This document shows positions 46,038-59,300 of a DNA stretch of 64,000 nt, one piece after another. The notes below the pieces were generated by a model. The model searched no databases. It was not told the origin of the DNA and saw nothing but the letters and a program-made list of their open reading frames with translations. The stretch spans positions 62,001 through 126,000 of the forward strand of contig JASAMV010006671.1 in the NCBI GenBank assembly GCA_030248065.1, written 5' to 3'. Origin of the DNA: Rhynchonema sp. JSB1_4 (lineage: Eukaryota > Nematoda > Chromadorea > Monhysterida > Xyalidae). Each line of letters begins with the position of its first letter. Position 1 is the first letter of the stretch. Made by a program: the position numbers and the translations under genes.

Positions 46038-49000
46038 CTAGATCAATTCAAGATAAAACAATCTATCGTCGATGCTAAACTCCAACATTCGTTTGGTTCC
46101 AGTCGCATTGACCGTCGATTGCAGAGCACCGTTGAACGCATTGCCAAACTGTGCTTGCAAGGACGCGCGCAAACGATTCGTGGAAATGGTGCGGTACAAC
46201 TGCGGTTCCTGAAGTGGAATTATGATACCGACGTTGTGATTGGTTCTGGACGGTCTCGCAAAACATGATGCCACGGTACGCTATTCGAAACTAGTGGCAT
46301 CAATAATTTTCAAGAACCGAGCACAGCCATCAGTGTCATTGAGCAGTTTAGTTTTGCAACCGATCACCAATTTCGATACCACCGACCGACTTGAGAATCG
46401 ACTTTGCGTGAACGCGATCCTCTTTCGGACCAAGGACACATTGCGCTGCGATGCAATGCACCTTTCCATCTGCGCTCACCTCCAGCGCGCTGTCAGTCGG
46501 CAATCGCAGCGCTTTGGGCTGTCGTCGATCGCCGATCGTCAACGTCACGCGATCACCACGTTGTTTCGAATCGTGCAAGGCGCCGATGACACGCGCGAAG
46601 TCGGCCAACAGCATTGGGGCTGTAGAATTGGTGAATGCTACACAAACAGTCTATGCCCTTTATATTACTGTAGTGTCACTCTATAAAGTGACTAATCGTC
46701 ATGGTGCCCAAAAATGCTGGCCAAAAACCGATCGTGTAACAAAAACGAAGGTACACTGAAGGAAATGCCCATTGTGGAGATTGAGCACTGCATCCCAACT
46801 GAGATCCGGCACATACTCCCAAAAAGCCTATTTACTATTCGCGTCATATGACAGAACGTTGTGTGCTTATACAAACAAACGTTTCCACAGATAAGTCTTG
46901 GAGGAACCGCACAACCGTTGCAAGAAACCCCACCGAAAGCGGCCCGAAGTAGAATGTGTTCACAGAACCCACCAATGGCGCCGCGCAAATGGATCACATT
47001 GGCTTTCGGGCATTTCTTGGCGATGTTCTCAAACAGCCGTGACCAGGCAGTGGTCGGGTGTGTGAACACAAACGCCGGCTCAGGCACGACACACGGTCGC
47101 AGGTCGAGCTGCAGTACATTGATGAACACGTGGTCATCGATGTGGCACAGCAGATCGTGTACGTCGATTGGCGCATTCTCGATCACCAGCTTGGACAGAG
47201 TGCCACTGCAATCATAGTTTGATGTGGTTATATTACCGAACAAATGTATGTTATACTGGAGTAAAAACACAACAGCTGAAAGCAACACCCACAGTTTGAT
47301 TCGACGCCAGTGTAGTGATTGTGGTCGATCTTGTCAATTATGAAACTCCATGCCGTGAATCTCCGACTGATCAATTCCCCGTTTAGCGGGTACATATAGT
47401 AGACTGGTGTCAATAGCAACAAGGTGCCCAGTAGGGGTGTTTTGTGATGCGGTACTCATCATGGGTCAAGCTGGTAAAGATATGCTTTGTAAGAAGCAAT
47501 AACAAAATAAATTGCTCACCTGCTCTGTGCATTGAGAAACGTGACCAGTTGCTGTCGATTCACTTGAATGTCGCTGTCAACGCCCGGCCATTCATTCACG
47601 CCCAATTTGATACTGAACAAACGGCGTGGGGGATTGTTGCGCACAAGGGAACAGTTGAGGAAATCGGGCAGATTCATGACGATTGAGTTGAGCTTCGGTG
47701 CGAATGGCGCCATCGCTTTCGACATTTCACTGAATTTGATCGCGTTGTACTGATGGGGACGCCCGTATTTGTGATTGTCCCTGCTGATGTTCACATCTCG
47801 TAATGTGGCAGTGGTCGAAAACAAACGGCCCAGCGAATTCCAGTCGAAATCTTCCGGTATCGTGTCGGCTAAACGAACAAACAACACACGCATCACAAAC
47901 GTCATGACAATGCGAACATGGACAAGCACGAAAAAAAGTAAATTTCAAACGTATATTCTGGCAATTCTTTTGGGAGAAACTTTTCAAACGCGTTGCCTGA
48001 TCCGTAAAGCACATGATGCGTGCACTGGCCATAGCGGTCACGTGACTTCTGTAGCCAGTGCACGCATGATGCGCTTTACGGATCAGGCAGGTCGGTTGAA
48101 AAGTTTCTCCCAAAAGAATTGCCAGAGTATACATAAGCCGTGGGAGCGAGCGTAGTTGTTGTTCAGGGACACATTGACAGTGCGCACATCCAACAGTTTC
48201 AAGCGACCAGCCTCTGCCCACGACACGAACGACCAAACACCAGTGCGCGCCAATTTGGAAAACAACTCGATGTCAAGTGTGTGCACCTCAAAGTCAATGA
48301 CATTTTTGTGGAAGATCATGAAAGCGAATATATGTGTAACAACAGTTACTCCATATTGAGCTTTGCAGTGAAATCCTGTGATGGATGTACTTTGTAATGT
48401 GCTGGAAATGCTCTACATGGAGGGCATATTGTTACGGCGACCGAGAATGCAGGGTTCCGGGCCGTGTCACTGAAAAAGGCAACGCAACTTGCATCACACA
48501 ACTAACCACAACAATTTTCACTCACTTACCCTGGTCAATAAGCACACTGCTGGCAGGAGAATGTTGTCGAATCGATGTTGTTGTTTGCCATACATGGGAA
48601 AGTCGACAACGTTGCCGTTCAATCGCATCAATAATGGTTGTGCATACGAATACACATTGCTGCCCGTGCTCAACACCAAACGACGGACGTGCATCCACGC
48701 ATCCGGCGTGTCCATTTGCCTGGCAGACCGATGAGGAATCTGATATTGGTTACTGCTAATATCACCAAGGTGAGAAACACTGCTGCCATGGAATCGGACA
48801 GGGCGTCGACTTTATAGCAAGAAATCGTCGCTGATTTGGAGTAACTCGACAGTCCATTGATCACAACGATACGAGAATTTGTCCGCCATTACAGCACAGA
48901 GTTGTAAATATTCCAAATTAGTCTTCGGACCTACAATAGTATTTGCTTTCGCTGATGAAATCTTAGAAAATAGATGCGAACTGCACGAACCGTTTCCATT

Positions 49001-49121
49001 CTCTGCACACCAACTTCAAATGCAATCGATCCGTGCCGCCCCAGATCAACGAGAAAATACGTCGTGCCAGAAGGTTGTCGGCAGAGAAACTAGGTGGCGG
49101 GAAACATGGCTGTCTCGGATC
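46038..49121 (-). CDS. F-box protein with a long unclassified C-terminal region
   Basis: The exon ending upstream at 49121 encodes ADNLLARRIFSLI then LKLVCREWKRF, matching the F-box consensus (leucine-rich start, LVCRxW). It would act as a substrate adaptor of SCF ubiquitin ligases. Further exons: 48530-48719 (MDTPDAWMHVRRLVLS), one ending at 48133 (EVHTLDIELFSKLARTG), 47520-47868 (IPEDFDWNSLGRLF), 46973-47205 (GTLSKLVIENAPIDV), 46480-46619 (MLLADFARVIGALHD), and a last exon ending at 46038. Several pieces (KLVIENAPI, LKLLDVRTVNVS) have a leucine-rich-repeat feel. The 48133/47868 junction joins in phase. The 5' coding start and two middle junctions remain unresolved. It may be one of the many rapidly evolving nematode F-box genes. 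Confidence 0.6.
47951..48132. mobile_element. 182-bp palindromic MITE forming most of an F-box gene intron
   Basis: The arms GTATATTCTGGCAATTCTTT and the right-end mirror pair almost completely, including the inner CCTGATCCGTAAAGC and ATGATGCGTGCACTGGC blocks. Its right end coincides with the exon boundary at 48133. On the minus strand the element's own terminus GTATAC supplies the 5' splice site. Confidence 0.75.
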
Positions 49122-50097
49122 CTGAAAAAAATTAAAAAAAATAAGTGCATGGCTGAACAATTGCCAGGCTGGCGATGAGATGGCGAACCGATAACTCGGC
49201 ACAAGCTGGTCGAAAAATCTGACCAACACAGAATAGACACTTTGTTCAAACGTGTGGATCGAACGGGATTGAGTTCTCGGGATGGATTGAAAGGATCAAG
49301 ATTAGCTCTGGGGCGTGGCATTAATTCCTCAGTCACAATGACCAAATAGGCAACTGTTCTCCTAAAAGCTCACACGTCCTTTAGCGCATTTGAAATGGCA
49401 AAAATTCTTGGGATTTGGTTTAAATGTTTGGAATCGGATTGAAAAACTCCTTGGGACTCCGAATCGAGATCCCGTTCCAATCCTATTCTCCAACGCAAAC
49501 CTCAGGCATGATCTGATGTGCAGGTTGTTCCATACGTCGTACCAACTTGCGAGGTTGTGGAGGCAGACTGGGATCGTCACGGAATCGTTTGCCGCTGCGA
49601 GTGGCCATCGCGAAATTTTGTGTCACGAACAAAACAACGGGGACGAAAACAGCCGAATTTTAGTGGGCGAGTCTGGACATGAACACTGGGAAACAACAGA
49701 AACAGGAATAAAAGGGATGTATAGCAGTGTTATTATTTATTTCTTATAAATGTGAGCAAGACTTATACTAATAGAGTAGTTTAAAGCTGCATATATAGTT
49801 TCGGACCCTCTCACGAGAAAAGCAAAGAAAAAAGTTTCGGCCCTGCAAACCAGTAAGAGGAGCTGAGAAAAGAAAAAAAAGAGGAACCAGCGAACACGGA
49901 AAGTAAGATGGCTGCAAGAGCATTATTGTGGACACTCTTGCCAACCGATGTGGCACAGTTACACGCAGCGACAAAGACGATACATTGCAATTCGCACAAA
50001 TTACACATTTTTTATTCTTTGTGGTTGATAGCCAAGCGACAATAACCTTCTTGAAAACAACTCAGTGAGTCCACAAAACAAAACAAGTTATGTAACA
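49122..50097. other. F-box gene upstream region / SRFBP1 downstream region
   Basis: A missing first exon of the F-box gene should lie here or further upstream, but no candidate is convincing. Nothing else is recognised. Confidence 0.35.
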
Positions 50098-52160
50098 TCA
50101 ATCTGAATCATCAGTGAATTTTATTCGTTTCCCAGCCGGTTGCAGTTTTTCCTGGTCCTTTAGTTTCCGGCGAGCTTCCCATGAAGGATGCAGGGTTTTA
50201 GGTTTGACCGATAGTTTTGAGCTGGATTGTTCAGCCGCTCGCTGGGGTTTGCGAGTGGCGAATCTGAAAATAAAAAAGCGATGGAGGAATAAAAAATGGT
50301 CACACCAAAGTGAGAAATGGCCAACTTTTGCGTTTTGCCATGTTTTGCTTTGCTCGTCTTTGTCCGATCGTCAAATCGCTGCCATTGTTGCTTGCCTCTT
50401 CCCGGTTTCTCCTCGTCCGAGCCTGAACAGAGTTCCGGTTCGAGATCGGGTTCAGATGCGGGTTCAGAACCGGAGTCTCCATCGGAAGGGGCCGTTTCGT
50501 TGAAGAACGAATCCTTGAAGGTCGTCTTTTGCTCCAGTTTTGTCTCCTGTTTAGCCGATGTTTCACTTTTGTTCGATTCAATCGGTAATTCGTCAGCGCC
50601 CTCAGCGAACAGGGCATCCAGATTTATGCGTTTCACAACGGATGTTGACGTTTGTGTTGGAGATCGAACGGACTTAGACAGGGACTTGTGGTGGATCGTG
50701 GATTTAGTGGTTTTCTTGGAATCTGATGGCTCCTGAAACATTGTTTGTCCGAAGAAAGGTGCAATTATTGTTCAGAGGCAAATGGCCTCGTAACTAATTT
50801 ATATTGAATACCTGTTCTTGATTGATTTTCTTTGGTTTCTTCTTCATCTTCGACTTCATGTAAGGATCAGGCGATGTTCGTTCATCGGTTGCGGGCTCAG
50901 ACTGGGACTTTGCTACTCCGAGTGGCGCGAGATCAAGAGTTGTCGACTTCTTGTGCTTGTGCTTCTGTTGCAAGCCGAGTCGTTGTAGGATGAAAGGCAC
51001 CTAAATTTCCAAGTAGTTTATAGTCTTCATGAAAAATTTGTGGAAGCAAAAAATATTAGTTCCGTTCCGAACAGTGACCTGCCTATGCCACATCGGATAT
51101 TTCTCCCGAAATGAATCGATTTTGTTCTGAATTTGCGGCATCGCAATCAACTTGTAGATGGCACGATCACGAGCTGCGGTAGCACCCTGAATTCGAAAGG
51201 TAATCGTAATGGATGTAATGTTTCAAAAATGAAACCAAAACAAAGAAAGTTCCGGTAGTACAAACCCTGAGCAGTTCATCCTGAGATTTCAGGTTGAGCA
51301 ATGCCAGTTTGGTGGGCTCGTCTTTTCCCAAAGTCTGCAAAAAAAACAGAGCTTCTTGGTATTTTATGTACGTATCACAATGCGAAATCATGAAATCAAA
51401 AATGACATGAAAAACAAAGCGAAATTCCACTCACTTTCAGAGCCTGTATTTCTTCCAACAAACGTTCGACTTTGCGACTGTTCTTCTTTTGGAACTGTTC
51501 GTTGTCGGACCTGAAAGCGGACGAGACCATTGACATATGAACCTGAGGGTGTAAAACAAAATCATAGGGACAAAACTTGAAAATGTTTCATCGGCTTCCC
51601 AACTTGCCGTTGTAGGGTTGGTTGACCGCTTCTATAATCTTGGCCAACAAAAAAAACCGCCTACAAATATAACCAGCTTCATGACAGCTCTTATTTCGGA
51701 ATGCGAATATTGGGTACGAACAGGCACGCATACCGTTTGTTCTTCAACTTTCCAACATTCTGAATGAGTCGTTTCGTCAGTCGAACCTTTGCTTGTTTCA
51801 CGAACGGACGCAGACGCACGATCTGAAAAAATGGAGCCGTTGAGAATTGGGCCATGCGTCAAAATTAGTCTCCGAAAGGAATCCGGAGGCGGAGGGTGTT
51901 CTAATCCCTCGAATTTAGAAACACTGTAAATTCCGATTACTTTGGTCACATATCCAGAGAGCTCAATACTGGTAAATACCTGGTCACAATGCCCAATAAT
52001 GGATGCCAACAAAGCGGCAGCAAGTGGACCAGATAACAAAAAGCAAAGCGCGATCGTAACGGGAGTGTTTGCGGTGTGCACAAACACCCAGCAGCTTTCT
52101 TCATACAAATTTTCTCACCTCGTTATTGAGATCCCGCGGTGTTAGTTCATCCGCAGTCAT
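50098..52160 (-). CDS. SRFBP1: SRFBP1/BUD22 homologue (381 aa)
   Basis: Eight exons join in phase: 52119-52160, 51734-51822, 51435-51510, 51266-51334, 51079-51186, 50812-51000, 50326-50732, 50098-50263. The N-terminus (LNNEIVRLRPFVKQAKVRLT, then LIQNVGKLKNK) and the following KVERLLEEIQALK match the conserved start of SRFBP1. The end LHPSWEARRKLKDQ to GKRIKF is the diagnostic BUD22 C-terminal motif. The middle is Ser/Glu-rich and basic, as in other family members. Yeast BUD22 works in small-subunit ribosome biogenesis; vertebrate SRFBP1 also binds serum response factor. A nucleolar or nuclear location is expected. A tempting donor at 50305 is out of phase; the GT at 50325 gives the correct phase. 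It lies 1.2 kb downstream of dapk-1 in the same direction. Confidence 0.88.
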
Positions 52161-53337
52161 TTTTGTCTGAATCGTTACAAAATAATTGAATTTCGCTACA
52201 ATATCCATGAAACCGTTCTCAGCAAGTAACGTTGATCGGTTTTGGTACTCAGACCAAGTAAATGGATCGTAAATCACTGGTTTACAACAATGTGATAATA
52301 ATTTTATTCATTTACGGATCACCGCGAGTTCAAAGCTCAACAAGTACAATGATACTTAATATTCAATCAAAAGTTTACAGGATCAATCACACTATTCTGC
52401 GGCCTAATATAACTGTAGTAATGGTTAATGCAATTCACAGATTATGCGAAAAACAAGAGAGTGAATGAAAAAAGCACAATGCAAGCTTTAAACGAATAAA
52501 TATTCATATGATACATTTTTTGAACTTTCTCTTCAAAAATAATAACATTCGTTTTTCTAAAAAAACACTCATTGCCGTTTTGCAGCCGTAAGAAATTCAA
52601 GCATGTGTACCTACGGTTAGTCATATCACAAATGAAGCCTTCCTGGAGCAGTACTTTGCATAATAACTGACCATAATAATAAGAATGGTGGGCGAGCAAT
52701 AATTAACGAAAAGAAAGAGAAAATCACACAAACGCGCATAATGGAGCACAACCGAGTCAGGTACGGGAAAGCCAGTTAGTATAAAAGCACACACAAGTTT
52801 GGTCCAAGATCATCAAAAAGGAAAAAGGACTCTTTTTCCAGGCGAAACAATAATCTTACAAACAGCAGCTGTCTTTATTCATGAAAATATTTAGCAGGTT
52901 GGTTTGGTTGTTTGGAATGCTGTACACCCAGTAATAGTAGCACGGAAAAGTTGGGCTCACAAGTAAAAGCCGGTGTCAAAAAGCCACGAACGAAATTTCT
53001 CATTACAGAACAACACTGGCGTTTGAGACAAAGAGATAGACAAGATACCACCAATATGGTATACCACAGTCACACAGATAATCACCAATAATATGGCTTG
53101 CACTTTTTTGAGACATCACATCAGCGACGGACAGCCTCAAATATCGATAAAATGCGCTCAAGATATCGAAAAAATCGGTAAGCTTTCGGGAAATGAAATT
53201 TACACGGATGGCATCATAAATAGCACATAAAACTGTACACACAAGATGAGCTAGCATTGAGTGCCGGGCTTGGGTCGACCGATTTGTCATGAAATAACCG
53301 GAATCTTTTCACTTCTACCCCCACCCCACACCCGATA
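52161..53337. other. Intergenic between dapk-1 and SRFBP1
   Basis: AT-rich, about 1.2 kb. No exons, RNA genes or inverted repeats are recognised. It must contain the dapk-1 3' end and SRFBP1 upstream signals. Confidence 0.4.
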
Positions 53338-56300
53338 CTACCTACTGACCGTGCTGCCGGATCTGTGCGACGTGCCACTGGCACCCGAATGACTGTGTGC
53401 CGAACTGGCCACGCCTGAATCAGGCGCGCATTCAATCATCGTCGATGACTGGGGTTCAGTCTGTGCACCGTGCGTACTGACGATGTAGAGGGGCACCGTG
53501 CGGTAGATGGATTGCACGGCGTCTTTACGATTCAGTCCGTCCAGCACATCACACAGACGACCCACTGTGGCACGGCCCGAGGAGGTTGACGCTGCCGTTG
53601 CACTGGTCAATGCCCATTCGGCCAGCAGCTGGTCGGTACGCGACAGTTGGGGACCTATGTATAGTGGAATAGGAAGAATGTCAGTCATGCACGTTTGAGC
53701 ATTGTACGAGATTGGTACAGAGACCCAACAGAGAGGAACGTGTTTTGTCTGCACACGAAAAAACCTGCGGGCAGAATCAAATAAAAATTGTGATTTTCGA
53801 CAATCTAGTTCTGAACAGTGGTATTCCTGAGGATGCTTCATCTAATGTTTGAGTTGCAATAATATTTTGTGAAAATACTTTGACCTGTTAAAATTTCCAA
53901 AAAAATCCCCGATCCCCGACACCAACCAGTCGAATCGACATCGGGCAACTGATCAGTGAGATTGAGTTTCACAGCCAATATCGACCAGTCCCTGCCCATA
54001 CTGTCACTGGGATCCAACAGACAGGCCAACTCCCGTCTGGCAGCCAGAGGCAGCTGGGCCACACCGATGTCGATGCCAAGTGTCAGCGCTGTTGTCACGT
54101 CACGACAGCCGAAACACACAACGTCCGTGAACAGTTCTTCCGTGTTCTGCAAAGATTTGGAAAACGATAAAAAAATGATAACATCATAGAGGTCGCAAAA
54201 GATCATCAAAATAACGATATCAAATTCTATCGTGTCCGACAGACTGGGTTGTAATAGCATCTAGTCAGGGCACTCACCATTCCTAAACACCCAATCTGCC
54301 CTTAACCTCCTCCTGATTGGCGGACGGGCAATTGAGCAAAGCAGATTTGAGCAAGACCACTTTGAGCAAGTGAAAAAGAGCAAAAAAGAGTGAGAGACCT
54401 TAGATTACCACTCTGTATGGTGAATACTCTCAAACTGGGTCCCGATCACGTCACTACAAAGACGGTCTACTGTAAATCAGAACACAGAACCAAAACAAAC
54501 AACAACAGCACAAACCTCGACACTCTTGATCATGATCTGTTCATTGCGCTGCATTTCCATGACCGCGTCAGGCGGGTACACCATCGGTTGTGGTTTGTGT
54601 CTTCGCAGATCTTTAGCGCTCAACAAATGCCTCTCAAGTGGCAGACCGGGTGCAACATCAGCTGTGGTTTGTTCGATAAGATTGGCCATGTCCTGCAAGT
54701 TAATGTTTCATTGGAGAATTAACGTTGAGATGAGCTAGTTAGTTGATTGATAGTTAATCACGTTCATCCACCGCACAAGAAATGGTGGCCGAGTGAAGTG
54801 AAGCTGGCTGTCTAAATGACATTCAAAGAATAATGCAAAGCCATCACAATAACGCTGGGATCAGAATGCATGTACCTGATTTGCACGCCACAAACTAGAT
54901 ATTTGTAGGTGAGGTGGCTTCTGAAGCTGACCAAAAACGTACCTCCATGAAGTAGAAACACGACGCGGCCTCATCCACCGGTCCCCTGACCAGCAGTTCG
55001 ACCACGGGTTCACGTTGTGTGCCGAATTGCACCAATCTGACGAGCGCTTCCATCCTGCCCGAGCACAGTTTGCTGCAACTGCGCCATTGCGATAGTTCGG
55101 CGTCCATTGGATCCTGTGGAAACAACATTTTGTTTATTATTTTTAATTTGAGTGAGATTATATCTGATTTTATTAATTGTAAAGGTGCATATCTTAATGA
55201 GCTGGGCCGGAATCATTCGCACACGTACACCGCAACCGCACGCAAACAATTCTGTCTGGGACAACAAAACGTAGGCAAAGCAAAATGATCGTCAAATCAG
55301 GTTTCATCCACATACGACATGCACGCACTCTCACATACCGCTTCATCTCTGATACGTTTTTCGTGTATCGACTGCATGTGCAAAATATAGAATGAGTTTC
55401 AGCTCGCAAGGACTGGGCAGGATGGAAAACGTGCACTTGATTGTATATGGGCCTCAACGAAAAAAATGAAAACAAAGAAAACCAGAAAATGATAACAACC
55501 TGAAAATCCTGCATCGACCGTCTGAGCGCCGTTTGCAGTCTGGGGAACACGGCCGGCCATTGACCATCGTAACCACGCGCCGCGTGCACACGTAGACCAC
55601 CGTAAACCATCTGTGAACAGCAAGCATACTCATTCATGAAACATGCACTTTCCCATATAATTGTTACATGTAAATATGAGCGTACAGTACTACGAGTTAT
55701 CCCTTGTGGCTTTTAACTTGCGTGCCTTCCACGGGCGGGCCCCATTATTTTCGGTGATTATGAAAGATAATCATAATATGGGGATAATGACAAGACAAGC
55801 GTCAAATAAACAGAGAGACGACCAAAAGTATCGATAAAATCGCAATCCGGAGAGTCACACACAATAAAAGACATGCACCCTATTTTCAAACAAACCTGCG
55901 GTACGTCAGATTCAGCGGGCAGCCAGACATCAGACGGCGGCGTGAGCACATTGAAAGTGGCGAATTCAAATTCCAAATCGTCGTGTAATGTGCACAATTG
56001 CAGGGTGTCCAGAATCTGAATAGGGTAGAGTTATAAAAAAGATTGAGTTGTTTGAGCGTATTTTCTGGTGGTTGGAAGGCAGGTATCAATCTTTGCAAAT
56101 AAACGGCAAAATTTACGAAACCATCGAAACATTGTTGGTTGTTTCAGATTTATGAAATAATTTTGACACAATCAAAACGGAATCAAACACGAAAAAATTG
56201 TGAAACTATTCAACAACACCTGTTGCTTAGGTGTGTGAATTAACAAAACAAACACCAACACGACCAGGGCATAATCGAAACCTTTTTATGTCAGCAAACA

Positions 56301-59300
56301 CACATAACGTTGGACCAACAAACGACAGAAAAAGTAACAAAATACTAACATGATCAAAGGTCCCTTGGCCAAACACAAACCTGCAATAGTTGTTCGCCAG
56401 GTATTTCCGGATAGATGGGCGAAAAGTCCTCGGCCGAATACTGTCCATTGACACGACAACGCATTAGATGTTCGGCCGACATCAACGTACCGATGATGTG
56501 CGTGCCAAGCCAATCAGCTGACAGCACCACGTAGTCCAACTCTTGCGTCTCGTCTTTCAGATACACAACCTGAAATGATCGTATGATCGTTAGGTCGGTA
56601 CAGGCGGGATGGCTGATTGCCGGAATGGTTAGTGCAGCACGAAAATAAAATAGCCAACAATTTGGCAATATCGTGCGTTGCTCGGTTACAAATTCGGAAT
56701 AGCTTTGGCGCAAAAATCTAGAAAGAAGAAAACGCGCCACGTCATCAACAACGTTTGATACGGCGAAAACCAAAGAAAACGTTCTACAGTGTGCAGATAC
56801 GAAACCAATAATCGCAGACAGCAATTCCGTCCTGCTGCCGGACGGAAATAAGCAAACAAAATCCCGATAAACTAATAAGCCCGTCTCCCATACCTCTCCA
56901 ATCAACTGCAACTGTTGCATCAGCTGTCTGCAATGTGCCTCTGACGCGAGCGGATTGACTTCAGCCCTGATCGAGTGCATAAAGTGCGGCCATGTGATCA
57001 CTGGTAATGACACGTACGGTGGACGTTTGCGGAGGGATTGCACATGTGACACACAACCATCGAGTAGACCAAGCGAATGGGGCAGACGCTGCAAACGGAC
57101 GCACATTTGAACAAATAAAAGGTTGGCGTTTAGGTTTACGTGCGAATTTGAATGTATGATTCGGTTTGGCTTGCGCAATTCTTCTGCGTTTCTCGGGACT
57201 TCTATTGGGACGAAATTGAGAGCCTGAGAATGCTTTGTGAGCTCTGAATCTTTGTTCAATTTTTTTCGCATGACGAGCGCTATCGAACAAAACAGACAAA
57301 TCTAGCGCGCGATTATGTACGACCATTGAAACATTTCCCTTTTTCGACTATGAATGCATCACCCGTCACACACATATTTGTTTGATAAACTTCTAAAACA
57401 ACCAAAAATTCATCCTTCGGTTGCGCAATAAAACCAAAACTGAACAAAACCCCAAAATGCGATCAACACTCACCGACAGCACAGTGGTGCGCGCGCCATT
57501 CAGATACGTTCGAATCGCCTTCACGCCGACGCAATTTGGTTGTTGTGCATCGACGTGGATGATTTTGTCGTGAATGTCGAAATGCGCGTTGAATCGCAGA
57601 CGAACGGTGGACAGAAGGGCATCGGTGTCCGAGGATTCGATTGTGCCTGAATGAGAAAGGGGAGGGGTGAGTGAACCACAAATGGGTGTTCTGTTTTGCA
57701 TAGAAATCATGAGTGACAAGGGCAATGTGATTACGAACAGCAACGCAACCCTGGGCTTTCGTTGCTGATGTTCCTTGTCGTATTTCAAATTTTGGAATAC
57801 ACGTATAATCACATACAACCACGAAACATCATACAGTGTCAAAACATGTTGCAAGCGAAAATAAAGGCAACTGGCCGAACCACAAGCAAGAATGAGTGTA
57901 AAATAAAACATCATTGTGAATCACTAAATCATCTCCTCAACCAATGAAAGAAACCGAATAAGCATCCAATCAAACCAGCGAACGCACCATCATTTGGCCT
58001 GTGCTGTGGTTGTGGTGTGAGTTGGTCAACATGCGTCGCCACCAGCACCACAGACGACCGTCTGGGTGCGACGCCACAATGACCAATGGGCTCGGTCGGC
58101 GTGATACGTGTCGTCAGGAAGTTCATCCAGTACAGCACCTGGAAGAATAAAACTGCTTTTGTGATTTATTTATCTTTACACGCAATCTTCAATATTTCCT
58201 TGCGTGTTATTCTCTTGTTGAAGTATGATTTCTAAGCTCGTACTTAAAAATACGACGTACCAGCTACCTCGTGACTATCACAGTGAACTCAACAAGCCCC
58301 ACTCGTTTCCATGTGAAACACAAAAACCAAATGATTTCGTTCACGCACACGTGCAGTTTATATCAAACGGGTTTTGATAAGTGTTGAGTGTTAAGAACAA
58401 AATTGTTCAGTCGTTCACCGTCAAGAGAATGCAGTCCACCCTGATGATAGCGACGTGATCGGCATTTTCGGTCAATAAACGAATATTCACCACGTAACGG
58501 CAGAATACCAAATTCTCGTGACAACACCAATTTCACTAAACCAAGCAACACCGCCGTATTTCACTAACCTGAGCGTATTGCACCTCGGTGGGGTCGGTGG
58601 CAGCAAACACAATCGCATGCACACAATCAGCGTTGCCCACAAAATGGTCGTAGACTTGATGGTACGGTTCGTAGCCGCTGAATTCCCACCCACTGAACTC
58701 GCCCGCACCCGGCACCTGTAATATTTGGACGGAGAATTATTGTCATTACTATTGATTTTCAGGTTTTTTAAACCAATTTTCGATACCAATCGTTTTTGTC
58801 AACAACCATGTGGAAACTCATGCGGTTGGCGAACTTTTTATCAGTGGATTTATATTTTGTTATTTTATTTTTTAGATTTGGACAGGTATTAGCTAAACAA
58901 GTAGCTGCATTAAGATAGTGAAATCTTATAGTTCGGTTACACTTTGAAAATCACTTTTGCTGCGCATTTTCAAATGAAAACTGACCACACGACTAAGGTA
59001 ATGAGCAAACCTTCGGCTGATGTTTCACCTGCAAACGACCTCCAGTTGCTAACTTCGGGCAAAGCAGTTTTTTGATTCTTGGCCCAACAATGAAATCACC
59101 CAATAAAAAAATGCAACACACCTGTATGGTCTGCACATCAATGCCCCTGGTGTAGGCGGCATGCCTGGGTCGGTACTGCAGTTCGTGTTTGTTGTTATTA
59201 TTATTATTGAGCCCGTTGAGACTTTCCGTTGAGCTTTCGCCTGCAGCAACAAGCTAAGCTTCCACATGGATTGAGTATCATCGGAAAGAAACAATTTTTT

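Noticed and set aside
46348..46614. Extension of the F-box exon to EIGDRLQN and stop
   Set aside because: A good GTGAGC donor at 46479 follows DSALE. Using it leads to a longer downstream exon, so the read-through stop is probably intronic; not settled.
55193..55255. Possible dapk-1 exon (TELFACGCGVRVRM) with an AT-type donor
   Set aside because: It has an acceptor-like CCCAG but no GT donor. Exons 55339-55371 and 54943-55113 join in phase without it and fit DAPK better.
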